DNA of 64,000 nucleotides from positions 665,971,591-666,035,590 of the forward strand of contig OY856409.1 in NCBI GenBank assembly GCA_963693085.1, given 5' to 3'. This document shows positions 32,214 to 42,688 of this stretch, in pieces. Position 1 is the stretch's first letter, and each line of letters starts with the position of its first letter. The notes beneath the pieces were generated by a model, which searched no databases, was not told the origin of the DNA, and worked only from the letters and a program-made list of their open reading frames with translations. The stretch comes from Alisma plantago-aquatica (lineage: Eukaryota; Streptophyta; Magnoliopsida; Alismatales; Alismataceae). The translations under genes were made by a program, and so were the position numbers.

Positions 32214-32996
32214 TGTTGGTACATATACCTAGAGAGCCAATCATGTGATGATTATAATGACATAACTTGTAAAAACAATTTGATATTAAAAAAAGGAAAG
32301 CTTCTAATTTATTCTTTTTAATTCAATTATAAGATAATGATATAACATTATAAATGTCCAGATAATAACATTATTCAATGACGTATGTCTTCAATTTGAC
32401 TGTGAAGAATGAGATCATATGTATGCTACGAGTACATATTTATATTCTCATTATCTCCCTAGTCGATTGTTATTGTGGAAGGTTGATAGAAAAAAATAAC
32501 ATGTAAGATCGGTGTGAGTTGGTTGATGATAGAATCTCGTTAGTCATGATATGTAAATATCAAACCAATCGCACAAATACATGTCAGAAAATAGTGTATT
32601 AGACAGACCCACTATGAGACTGACACATGGAAGCCATAATCATGGAAGTCATAGTCAGCTCTCACAATGATGGTGGTGGTTGTAGTTCTTAGACCTAAAA
32701 TTATTGCAATCATCACATGTCATTGGCTATGCTTTAACATCATCAAATGCAGTCCTGAAACATTGGTTGTTATAAAAGTGATGACTGGGTGACTTTGACA
32801 CATGGGGATAGACTGTGAATCATAGAAATGGGAATTTTCCCTCCTAGAGGAGTCTGATGTTCTAGGCCTCTTGATTGGTGAGACTGAGAAATGCATGGCC
32901 ATGCACATGTGCATCAATATGTGATATTGACTTACATATATCTTAGATAGTCTACTCTTGGTTCAAGAAACAAGATTGAATGATGTAGAGGGTGAC
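32214..32996 (+). repeat. copia-B 3' LTR, first ~780 bp
   Basis: Colinear with 24866-25719 of the 5' LTR, without the (TA)n. It stops after GATGTAGAGGGTGA at ~32996, where unrelated DNA begins. A copy of the last half lies inverted at 39078-40214. Confidence 0.9.
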
Positions 32997-35780
32997 TACT
33001 ACTTAGAGCACATCCTCTACCCTATCAATTGTGTACTTTTATCACTTAGTGATCACTTTGTGATTTCAATTACAATTTGAAATCAGAATTTTTATCTTCA
33101 TTTTTTCAAGTTATAATTTCATTTGGTGACTACCTTTTTGCTAAGGTCTCCATTCTATTATTCACTATTTAAGGGTGAGGTAACACCTCCAACCCTAGGT
33201 TATGTCATTAAAATTTCAACTATGGAATTCATTCTCATATATCTCTTTTTTTATCATTACATGTGTTTACCCAATTTCTAACACTCATAACAAGATGAAA
33301 TGAATACTTGGTTGTAGTCCAAATACAAATTTTATCCAATTTCAAGGGTAGAGACAATGAAATCACACACTGCCTTTTAAATTTCTAAATTTTGTTTGAG
33401 TCATTCTCAACAATGACTTTGTATAATGAATACCCTTTTATTCCACACATTTCTTTTTTCTATTTCATGAGCTCAAATGGAATGTGATTTTTTTATAAAT
33501 TTTGTTTTTGAGTCTATCAACAGCTCCCTTTTACATTCTTATTCAAACAACATTGTCTTCTGATGGTTTCCCTATGACGCTGCCCAACACTGCTAGTTAT
33601 ATAATTCTTACATTTATACATATACTATAGAGAAACTACTGGAACTAGACTAGTTAGCTTTGATTTTAGTTTCTCTACCCTCTTTTAACCTTAGAGTGAA
33701 AAAAAGGGTGATTGCAGAGGTGATCCTAGGATGTTGAAGAGGAAGAACAAGAACAAGTGGAGGAAATCAATGGGTTCTATAAGTATTTGCATTTGTAAGT
33801 AGTTTTCAACTATAGATTTCTTCTTCTCTCTGATATTCATTGCATAAAATACTTTGAGTTCACACACCAAAGGTTTATTGTACCTTGCTTCTTCATATTC
33901 TACCTCCAACAAACTTGTTTTAGGTTTGATTACCTACTACTTGACCCTTCTAAATGAGATTTTGAGGTCTCAAATGTGTATATGATTTACGCAAGCTAGA
34001 TTCCAAGTTTACTTAGCTCAGTTTCATGATTAGTAACCTAAAACACATTAAAGTGAGTAGAAGATCACCTATAAACCTTGAATTATTAGAGATTAAGCTC
34101 TTAAGAACATAGAGATGTTAGTGTTTTGCCTTGATAAATTGCAATACCAACTTAATTAGTTCTAACAACTAGTTTTATTTGTAATATTGATAGATCAAGT
34201 GTGTTCACAATATATAGAAGATGTTTTTAGCTTTATAATGTAAAATGTTATGATGCATGGTGAACTTCAAAATTAGAATTAGAGGAATCATAGTATTGGG
34301 TTTGCCCTAAAGTCTACATTTATTGGATAATATTATGATAGTACGACTAGACTGAAAATTATTTCTAGAATAGATAAATGTATATATATGATGCTTACTG
34401 AACAATATGCTTCTCTGAATTCTCAGAATGATCAACATTTTAGATTTAAGCTTTATCATCTATTATTTCTACTAAATTGTTGATATAAAAATTCTGATGC
34501 CTTAAGTAAAGGGTTAATATAAGAAATAGATAGAAGGATAAATTACTTATGAAAATTAATGATCAATAAACTTTAGATACCTTGATCACTATAGAATCCA
34601 TCATAGAGTTCGTTATTAAATGTAGATGGTTAGTCTAATCCTTTCTTGATATGCCCAAACACTAGTTAATGGGATCAGAGCACATCAGTCTCTGTGTCAT
34701 ATATGTGGATGATGGAAAATCCATGACACACTGCTTAAACAACCAAAAAGGATCCATTAATTAGTGACCTTCTAGTGCCAATTCCTCTTCTCCTCTCTCT
34801 AACTCTATCTATCCATGGGTAATGATGACTAGGAATTCCAGCATAGATAACATGTAGCTTTAATCCTGGACCTTGTTAAATGATAAATGCAGAACATATG
34901 CTTTTCTACAAAACCTAAGAAACAAATGGATCAAATATTGTACTTTTTTTGGTGCTTGAAGACCCACTATCCAGTTCAGCTATGTAAGCTAGTTGTCTAG
35001 TTATGTGTTTCTGAAAAAACCAATCATGAGTAATTTATTGAATAATAACATGAATGAGATTCAGCAGACTAGTCTACTAACTAGTGATTCTACTTGACCA
35101 TTAAGGGGTTCCTATAATCGTAGAATTTTGTTAGTTGGCTGGTTTATCATTATACACTATCTAGCATATAGTCAATCATATAGACCATATATCTGTTTAT
35201 CTAGTGTTCCAAATAGCCTAGTATATCTCTAACTAATTGTGTAAACATTTTCATAGTCAATACAATTTAGAACTTTATCTATTGGAACATCTCAAATCAT
35301 GTTGATTATTGTATTCCTCTTCCATATACAAAATATGTGTGTCGTTATACTTTGCACATTGTAGTTTCAAGTTCTACATCTAATCATATTATGACTTCAC
35401 ATGAAATGAAATGTGTGTAGAAACAAATCAATGGAACCCGGGTAAGTAGATATGTTGTTGAATAAATTCAACATTAATGTGACCAGTAATCCCATGATCG
35501 TAATCTAGTGTCACTGATAATTTGATTCAATATAAGGCATGTAATCATCATGCACTTAATATTCATTATTTGTTTCTTATCATAGAGTAGACTAGAGTGT
35601 CATGAGCTCAATAAATAGTGTTGACAGAGATCAGCACTACAATGCATTTCCAAGTACCATTCATCAAGAAATCACCTTATCACTCCAAGGAGAGAGAAAA
35701 ATTTCATCTACATCACTCACAATAAATTACAAGTTCATAGTGCACAAAATCACAACTTCCATGATATCTTCCCTCTATTC
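32997..35780 (+). other. Unassigned AT-rich DNA
   Basis: About 2.8 kb without recognisable domain, LTR or tandem repeat. It is the only long stretch without retroelement signature. Open frames here (minus 33691-33912; plus 35602-35787) are short and have no motif. A host-gene remnant, an intron or an unknown repeat cannot be excluded. Confidence 0.5.
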
Positions 35781-36285
35781 TTTTTAGTTGGTGGGTTTTG
35801 GCCCCCTTCTCGGCTACTTTTGGGGGTGTACTCCCTACCTATTTGAGTCTGTGCCTGTGTGAGTTTCTTTTCCTCTTTGGGTTGGGTAACCACTCGTGAG
35901 GCTTTTACCTTTGTGTCATTTTTGTTGCTTTTAATTTTTTACTGGTGTGTGTCTATTGCTGGCATTTGTTGTTGTGTTTGGTTGTGCTCTCTTCTATGCT
36001 GATGGTCTTGGGCATGTTACAGATGGTGATCTTGTTCGATGGTACTACCTCCTACACCAATATCTTTAATGTCTCACACAGATTGACGGTTTCCCTTATA
36101 GATAGCTGCTTTGGACACGAAGAGGGTTCACATATGTAATTTACCTATCACATCCCAATTTGAGCCTGTGTTTTATGTCAGTCAAGCAAAGGAGTCTTGT
36201 TTGGTGCCATGTTGTGAGCTTATTATCTTGTAGATGTCGTACATCTTACTTTTAATGAATTGAGCTACTTCCTTAAAAAAAAGTA
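35781..36285 (+). mobile_element. Possible LINE 3' end
   Basis: T- and G-rich DNA (GGGTTTTGGCCCCCTTCTCGG and following) ending ...TTTAATGAATTGAGC..CTTCCTTAAAAAAAA at ~36283, which resembles 3' ends of plant L1-type LINEs with an A tail. No ORF2 motif and no clear target duplication were found, so this is tentative. Confidence 0.35.
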
Positions 36286-36560
36286 TAATGAACAACATGT
36301 AATACTTCAATGTGACTTCATGTCTAAGGATCCAAACACCTATCACAATGTGATATGATACTAGAGACCATTACCTAGCATTTATGTTTTATTTTAAATG
36401 TGGGTCTTTCCAGCATGCTAATTCTTTAACAACTACATATCTGTCCGGCTTGACATCAAATGTCCTGATTAATGTAATGCCAATATCAACCACCACACAT
36501 ACTAGTCATTGTCGTATTATTGTTCTCCCATTTCCACAATGATATCTAATTAAGAACAAA
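36286..36560 (+). other. Unassigned DNA beside the inverted LTR
   Basis: About 275 bp with no coding or repeat signal. In the inversion model this was the 3' flank of the Athila-like element. Confidence 0.4.
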
Positions 36561-38529
36561 TGAAAAGAATTGATTGGCCAAATCATGTGTCCAAAAAGGA
36601 GCGGATCTAAACTAATTAGACTTCTAAATTTATAAACCAACACTTAGGCCCCCACAACAATAATAACATGGTTCGATGTAGTAGATTGTGGTCAACCACA
36701 TGGGCACGGGTGGTAAGTGTTAAGATCCTTATATCCTTGGCTCAGTTACACCAATTGAAGGGTAAGATAAGGTGTGTGTCCCTTATGAAATGATGATTCT
36801 CCAACAAATAAACAACAAATGAGTAAGCTAAAAAGAAAGATAAAACAAAAGATCAAGAATGATAAAGGATAAGAAAATAAGTGTGGAAGGAAACTTGGAT
36901 TGGGTTTCACCATCAAAGATTTCTCTCCAACATGAAATACTCACAACCATCATATCCCCTTAGCAAGTTTACAAGCAATCATAATAAGTGTCTATTCTCT
37001 GCTCTCTCAAGCTTATGATAGATCTTGATTATAAGGTTGTCTCTCTCTCGAGATGGCAAACAAACAATCACAAGGAATTCATATGATCATTAGCTTAAGC
37101 AATCCAAAATTCTCATGCATTAATGCAACTCCATAACTCTTACATACAGGTTAATACTACTCTCTCTAAGTATTAACAATCAAACAACATAACATGGTAG
37201 AAAAGAATACAAGTGAAGCATTAAGAACAATAGTTTTGAGATAAACATTGCTAAGAACATATATTCAATGGATGTAAGTATTTACATGTTGGTAGAGACT
37301 AAATGGCTACTCCCAACCAAGGTTTAGTGACTATACAATCATGGTGGTATGTGACATGGAAGAATTACAAGTAGAATAAGACATGGAGATGGAAAATGTG
37401 ATGGAGATGGAAGAGGGTGAACAGATTCAGAGAAGAAGGTGAAAGATACACCAACAAAAACCCCAAAAAATAGGGTCAATGAAGACCTTCTCTTCTGGGG
37501 TGGTGAATATGGATGGCTTTGTCTTCCTTCTTCTATCGAAGAAGGATTCAGACACTTCTTGGTGACAATTCATACATGTCATCCCTTGGACTCTCATCCT
37601 GAGGATTCACAAACCGATGGAGAAGATGAAGGTTGATGGCATAGAAGAACCACAACAACACTTTGTCTCCAATCCCACAATACATGACTCCCGCACGAAG
37701 TGACCACCTCTAAAGAGGGGGGCTCCTATATATAGAATTTGGTGTGGGGCTCGAGGCATTCATAAAGAGGCCTCATTTTCACCCCAAGTCTATTAATCAT
37801 GTGCCTCGAGGCATGCGCTTAACTGTCTGAATGATTGATGCATGCAGTGTCACCATCGGTAGGTGATGGTACAGGAGAGACATCAATTGGGCCGTCTGGT
37901 CGGTCTGGCCATCAATTGGCATTGGTCGGCATGCCATAGGTAGGCAGCTCAGTTGGACCATCAATTAGCTTCAGTAATCACACCATTAGAAGGTGCAAGC
38001 TTGTCGATCCTTTGGAGGTGGGCCTCCAGGCGATTCATTGGAAGGAGAAGCAGGTGGACACCTTCGGTTGACACCTCCCAGTGTAAGCATCTGAAGAGGC
38101 ATCTAGGATAGCCTTCAAAAGGCAAGTCTTTAGGAAAGCCATCAAAAGATGTAGGTCTTTGGTAGGTAGCTCCAATGGAAGTTTTATCAATTGTATTTGG
38201 ATGGTTGGGCAGCCAATTACTCCCTAGAGGCATTGATAATGAGTATCGATGGAAGGTTAGACTGGTGAACTGTTTACTCAATGGTTCATCTATGGTGCCA
38301 AAAATGGATGGAAGGTAGAAATAGGTTGTGAGGAAGCAACAAGAATCTTATCCAAGGTTGAAACCATTTCTTGATGAATTTCCTATATGAAAATGAATAG
38401 TTAATCGTGAATCAAGACACAAATAGAAAATATGAACAAAATATGAGAAAGTTAAAATAACTTTTTATGGATGGAAGGAAATTAAGGGAAATAATAGGCA
38501 AGTAATATCCAAAAAATTAGATGGTATCA
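36561..38529 (-). repeat. Athila-like LTR, minus orientation (~1.97 kb)
   Basis: Read on the minus strand it starts TGATACCATC after a PPT-like TTTTGAGGAG and ends ...ATTCTTTTCA. It is colinear with 10390-12284 through the whole shared length, at a level I judge around three quarters to four fifths identity. A TATA-like run lies at 37726-37735. It has one copy of the 68-bp unit duplicated in the plus-strand LTR. No PBS follows it, so it is a 3' LTR or a solo LTR. The PPT and the tail at its head favour a 3' LTR. Confidence 0.85.
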
Positions 38530-39077
38530 ACTCCTCAAAAATTAGAATCTATCTTGTCCTCAAGCTAATAAAAAGAATCAAGGCATCAAGAAAATGTTAA
38601 GGGCTTTATTTGTTTAATGATTTTCAACTATTGACCATGTTCTTACACCATCCTTAGGTCATGACTTCTATTTGACAGTTCTGATCTTAATGTACCTTCA
38701 CGTTTCATTCTCTTAGATCTAGTGTTGCATGACCTATTTTGTTTGACGATCCTATTCTCAGGAGGAGAATCACCTTCACAATTTTCACCAAATCGCATTT
38801 CCAAGCCGTACTTGTGAAAGACACTATTAGAGGTATCTTTTACACCCAAATTTTATTTTTTTGTTTGGTCCTAGATAGTGGTATTGAGGTGGTCCATGGT
38901 TGCTTGTGTTTCCTATCTTTCTAGGATTCACTCAACCATAAGTACTATTGTAAAAATATTATTACTCAACTACTAATCCTTATGTAGTTTTAGGTGGTTA
39001 TTTGAGATAACCGCCAAAAGACATGTGGATGTTTGTTTTAGGTTTCTAGGCTCCACTACCAGAAATGACATATCTAT
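38530..39077 (-). other. Athila-like 3' tail with PPT, minus orientation
   Basis: On the minus strand the tail ends GCTTGAGGACAAGATAG...TTTTTGAGGAG before the LTR start. The wording 'cttgaggacaag' is typical of the DNA just before the PPT of Athila-like elements. It begins right where the inverted copia-B-type LTR ends (39078), as expected if it continues 24151-24865. Coding frames here have no support. Confidence 0.6.
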
Positions 39078-40214
39078 AGGGAAATATGTCTACATAGTAT
39101 GCAACAAAAACAAAAAATTTATCTGCCATATTCCCCATAAACAACAGACTGCTTCAATAACTATAATATGGAGAGGATTGTTTTAAGGATATACCTGGTC
39201 TTGGAGAAAGTCCAATGACAATTCTCATCATTGTAGTTGTGTAACTCTGACTCTTAGTTGCATTGGGACTCATCTGACTGCTCCTCTATGGACAGCAGAG
39301 TCGAACGTCGTCTTTTCCAACAACTCTTCTCATCACAGAATGCTGGTTGACGATGCCCTCCTAGTGGCAGACAATAGCCTCCTCCCTCTAGAGAAGTCCA
39401 CACAGACTGCCTAGAACTCCTGTTATCCTACTAGAATAGGCAGGAAGTAGTTGTCCCTCCTATTGGCAATCGTCACCAACTTGCTCTACCACAACAATGA
39501 TCTGAGTTGTTCTCTCCTTTTCTATCCCTCCCTAGTCAGGTAGGACTTTCTTGGGCTCTCATGATTACCACAACCAGAAAGGAAAACAATTATCAAAGCA
39601 ATTGATTCTCAATTATCTGTGTTGTGTTCTGGGAAGCCCCCAGTACCCCTCTATTTATAGGCTGGATCTGGATCAGGGTTCCCAGTCTGTGTGGGAGTGG
39701 AAGGGATCAAAAGATCTCAAAATTTTGCAACAATTTTGGAACTTTCACAACCTACAGAAGTCGAACCGGTCATCTGGCTCAGTCCAGACAATCTTCTGGT
39801 ACTTTCCCAATCACACACAAAATTATTAATTTGTTTCCAATTAATAATACATATTAATTCCTTTCACAATAAGTAATGTGCAATCAAAATGATCTTAGAA
39901 ATATCTAGAACCTTCCTTCAGTCAAACTGGGCCATCTCTCCCATGCAAGGCAGTCATCTCACTCATCCAAATGATCGTCTGGTGAGCTGAGCTGGGCTGG
40001 TCAGTTCAATCCATAACCAATTTCAACTTAAATTATTTTGACACTCCAAACGCCCATCTCAACCCTTGGTATGATTGTTTGGCACTCCAAAGAGCCTTAG
40101 CATGCCATAAGATGGTCATTTGGTAGTGCAGTCAGGCTGCTTGTTGCGTGAATTAGTTACCTAAATAGTTTAGCAATTAATTCATCTATCATTCAAGATC
40201 AAACTCCTCTTCTA
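39078..40214 (-). repeat. copia-B-type LTR, last ~1.14 kb, minus orientation
   Basis: The reverse complement follows 25948-27086 closely (for example ...GAATGATAGATGAATTAATTG, ...GGGGAATATGGCAGATAAATT, TTTCCCTATA). After the LTR end there is no PBS, so this is the end of a 3' LTR. It is cut at 40214/40215 after CTAGAAGAGGAGTTTG (minus strand). Together with 32214-32996 it makes one LTR except for ~230 missing bases. Plus-strand frames at 39551-39876 are shadows. Confidence 0.88.
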
Positions 40215-40752
40215 GGGACCATCGATTGGCATCCATCCTACAAAACCATCAGAAGGTTATTACCATACCAAACCATTAGTTTGAAATCTTTGATCTAAAA
40301 GACCTCTGAGAATCCATCAATTTATGATTAAGTGGTTCTCCTAAGTGTTACTAAAGATCTATTGACCACTGAGCCATTGATCACACGACCTCCAAACTTT
40401 CGATTGACAATCGAAGGTAAAACCATCAGTTGACAATTAGTGGTTGCTCAACTTGCAACTTAAAACATCATAACTCATTCATACAAACTTTGATTTCATT
40501 CACTTCTTTTGCACTGGATCCATTCTCCACATTTCTACACAAAAAACATGACAAGATCTCACAAGATAATTTTCTTCAATATTCGTTTCTAAATTTCTTA
40601 CAAGCTATTTTTCACTTGTAAGTGAATTTTTTTTGTTATCTAGGCTCAAACTTTTGGAATAAAATTAACAAATAAATAAATTTAGAACATATGTAAAATA
40701 TGACTAACTCCATGATTACCTTTAATCCTCTCACTACCATGAAATCAAGACA
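40215..40752 (-). repeat. 3' LTR (start only) of the minus-strand chromovirus
   Basis: On the minus strand the purine tract TTAGAGGGGAAGA is followed by TTGTCTTGATTTC, which is placed like the LTR start of gypsy-1 (AGAGGGGAAGGA TGTTACAACC). The LTR would begin at 40752 and run left to 40215, where it is cut. It has several CTGATGG / ATCGATGG motifs (40217-40440). The exact start is inferred from the PPT. Confidence 0.5.
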
Positions 40753-41080
40753 ATCTTCCCCTCTAATTAAAATTTCATCCCAAAATTCCTTAAAGAGAAA
40801 AGGATACTTGTTACACTTTTCTAATTCTAGTTGCCTTGTAGATTCTACTATTCCATTATTTCTCCATAGAAATTTTACTATGGTTATCCCCCTTTTAAAG
40901 CTTTGGAATTCTATGATCTCATAAATGTATAGGGCCTTCCACATAAGAGAAGTATTCCCTAAACTATACATGTTTTGGGTCTATGATCTCCTCTTTATAT
41001 GGATGACATTCTTCAACATGAATATGTGAAAAACATAATGTAAGTTTGTTAGATCAGGATGCAACTCAAGTTTATATTCT
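40700..41080 (-). pseudogene. gypsy-3 integrase end and chromodomain
   Basis: LVEYKLELHPDLTNLHYVFH at about 41080-41020, then an open frame 40636-40971 with FQSFKRGITIVKFLWRNNGI and LELEKCNKYPFLFKEFWDEI ending RGEDC. This matches the chromodomain of plant chromoviruses (VLWRN...EEATWE.E..M...YP.LF....FGDEILLRGEDC), with STRQ in place of ATWE. The domain is thought to guide insertion to marked chromatin. Confidence 0.85.
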
Positions 41081-41900
41081 ACTAGTCCAATGATCTGAAT
41101 GATTAGATAGGGATCCATGTATCTAGGAGTTAGTTTGCCTCACTTTCCAAACCTCAGGAAACCTTTCCATGTTGACACTTTTAAGTGAACCTCACTTCCA
41201 ACCACAAATTGAAGCAATCTATGTCTTGTCTTTGCATAGCTTTTCTATCTATCATGTGTAGCTTTTAATTGTTATCAGATCACAAATATCTTTTTAGTTT
41301 TCTCTTCCTCCAACTATAGACCAGAAATATTCCTCTCACCAACGTCATACCAAGAAATAGGTAATATGAACTTTCTCCCTTAGAGATCTTCATAAGAAGC
41401 CATGCCTGAACTGGAATGATAACTATTGTTATAGGAAAATTGTATAAGACTAAGGTGATTATCCAACTACCACTAAACTGCAATAAATATGCTCTATGCA
41501 TGTCCTACACAGTTTGCATTGTCCTCTGTGATTGTTATGTGTTTGAGGTTTAAATAATGTGCCAAAATTCAAACCTTTTCCCAAGGAAATATGTAGTTGA
41601 TCCTAGATTTAGATGTAAACTTAGGATCTCCATTTAATATATTAAATACCCATGCTCCATGCATGCTAACTATTTAATGTATGTATACGTTAGCTAGTTT
41701 GGGTGCATCCCAAGTTGTCTTGACTAGAAGAAAATGAGATGACTAGATAGTCTATCCACAATCACCGAAATAGAATCAAAATCACAATGGTGTCCTAGAT
41801 AATCCCACTAAAAATCCATGGTTACATGTTCCCTCTTCCACACTGGAATAGAAAGTGGTTGTAGGGTATCAACTGGCTTCTAGTGTTCAACCTTGACTTG
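41080..41900 (-). pseudogene. gypsy-3 integrase remnant
   Basis: The minus strand gives VTMDFLVGLSRT (about 41820-41785), the first core block with catalytic Asp, then LIQFSYNNSYHSSSGMASYE (about 41445-41385), and KSYAKTRHRLLQFVVGSEVHLKVSTWKG with TPRYM (about 41245-41110), the C-terminal GPY/F-type region. The middle of the core (YHPQTDGQSE block) is scarcely readable. Minus-strand open frame 41280-41501 is part of it. Confidence 0.85.
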
Positions 41901-42269
41901 CTGGCACACACCACACTTGGCAACATAAACATCTACATTTCTCTTCATACCTCCAATATAGTTCCTTGAGGTTTCTGTACTTAGAACTTCCTGAATGCAT
42001 TGCATACATAGAAGAGTGTGCTTCTTAAAAAAATTGCTTCTCTAAACTAATGTCATCTGACACGCACAATCTATTATTCTGATACAACTTAGCATCATAT
42101 AAATATCCAAACTCTATCATCTTTCCTTCTTTCATGTCATACATGATTTGCTTCAATTCACTATCATACTATTGAAGGTTTTTGATTTGTTGACAGAATG
42201 TAGGTCTAACCTACATTTGTGCAGTCATCCCACCTTGTTCTAACATACTCAAATCTAAATTTATCTCTC

Positions 42270-42688
42270 TAATTTTGACTAGTAAGTTTCTTTTCACACA
42301 TGCCATAGAAAACCTATCTACATGTGATCTAGACTTCCTACTCAATGCATCTGCCACAACATTGGCCTTGCCAGGATGATAACCAATGGTTACATCATAA
42401 TTATTTATGAGCTTTAACCATATTTGTTATCTCAGGTTAAGTTCGTTAATTGTGAAAATGTACTTTGGATACTTATAGTCAGTAGTGACTTGACATGGCC
42501 CACCATAAAGATAATGACACCATATCTTTAATTCATGTACTACTAATTCTAGTTTTAGGTCATGAGTTGGATAATTCTCTTCATTCTTCTTGATTTGTCA
42601 AGAATCATAGACCACCAACTCTCCTTCCTATATAAGAACACATCCTAAACCTCTCATACACACATCACGATACAACACATAACCCATG
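42270..42688 (-). pseudogene. gypsy-3 RNase H
   Basis: The minus strand reads GLGCVLI-EGELVVYDS, then (frameshift) NEENYPTHDLKLELVVHELK, IWCHYLYGGPCQVTTDY, YIFTINELNLR and YHPGKANVVADALSRK (ending about 42320). These are the conserved chromovirus RNase H blocks, from the Asp-containing start to the ADALSRK end. Stops replace single codons (after EGELV.. and NLR). Asp of 'TDHKSL' is kept (TTDY). Quite well preserved. Confidence 0.88.

Larger units (their letters stand above)
24866..32996 (+). mobile_element. copia-B: Ty1/copia element with both LTRs, the 3' LTR broken
   Basis: 5' LTR 24866-27086, PBS, ~1.35-kb leader, gag from 28445, protease, integrase, RT, RNase H, PPT and a 3' LTR that begins at 32214 and stops abruptly at ~32996. 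All domains match the common plant copia polyprotein (the type usually annotated as 'TNT 1-94-like'). It lies in the tail of the Athila-like element. Stops, frameshifts and an internal deletion near 31515 show that it is dead. It is the most complete copia element of the window. Confidence 0.9.
40753..42688 (-). mobile_element. gypsy-3: 3' part of a chromovirus on the minus strand
   Basis: Minus-strand order RNase H, integrase, chromodomain, PPT. It differs in sequence from gypsy-1/-2. It is cut at 42688 by the copia-C LTR, and the rest (RT, gag) should lie beyond copia-C and gypsy-2, outside the window. The preceding five bases CCATG (42684-42688) are the expected copia-C target duplication. 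Confidence 0.85.

Noticed and set aside
33691..33912. 73-codon minus-strand frame in the unassigned block
   Set aside because: Short, no motif, no start or splice context that would support a gene.
24861..39077. ATAGA before the copia-B 5' LTR and again (inverted) behind CCCT at 39073-39077 as a target duplication
   Set aside because: ATAG follows CCCT also in front of the PBS in copia-B and copia-C, so these bases belong to the LTR; the match may be trivial. Not used as evidence for the inversion.
40700..40924. Plus-strand frame of 74 codons
   Set aside because: Shadow of the gypsy-3 chromodomain, which reads on the minus strand with family motifs.
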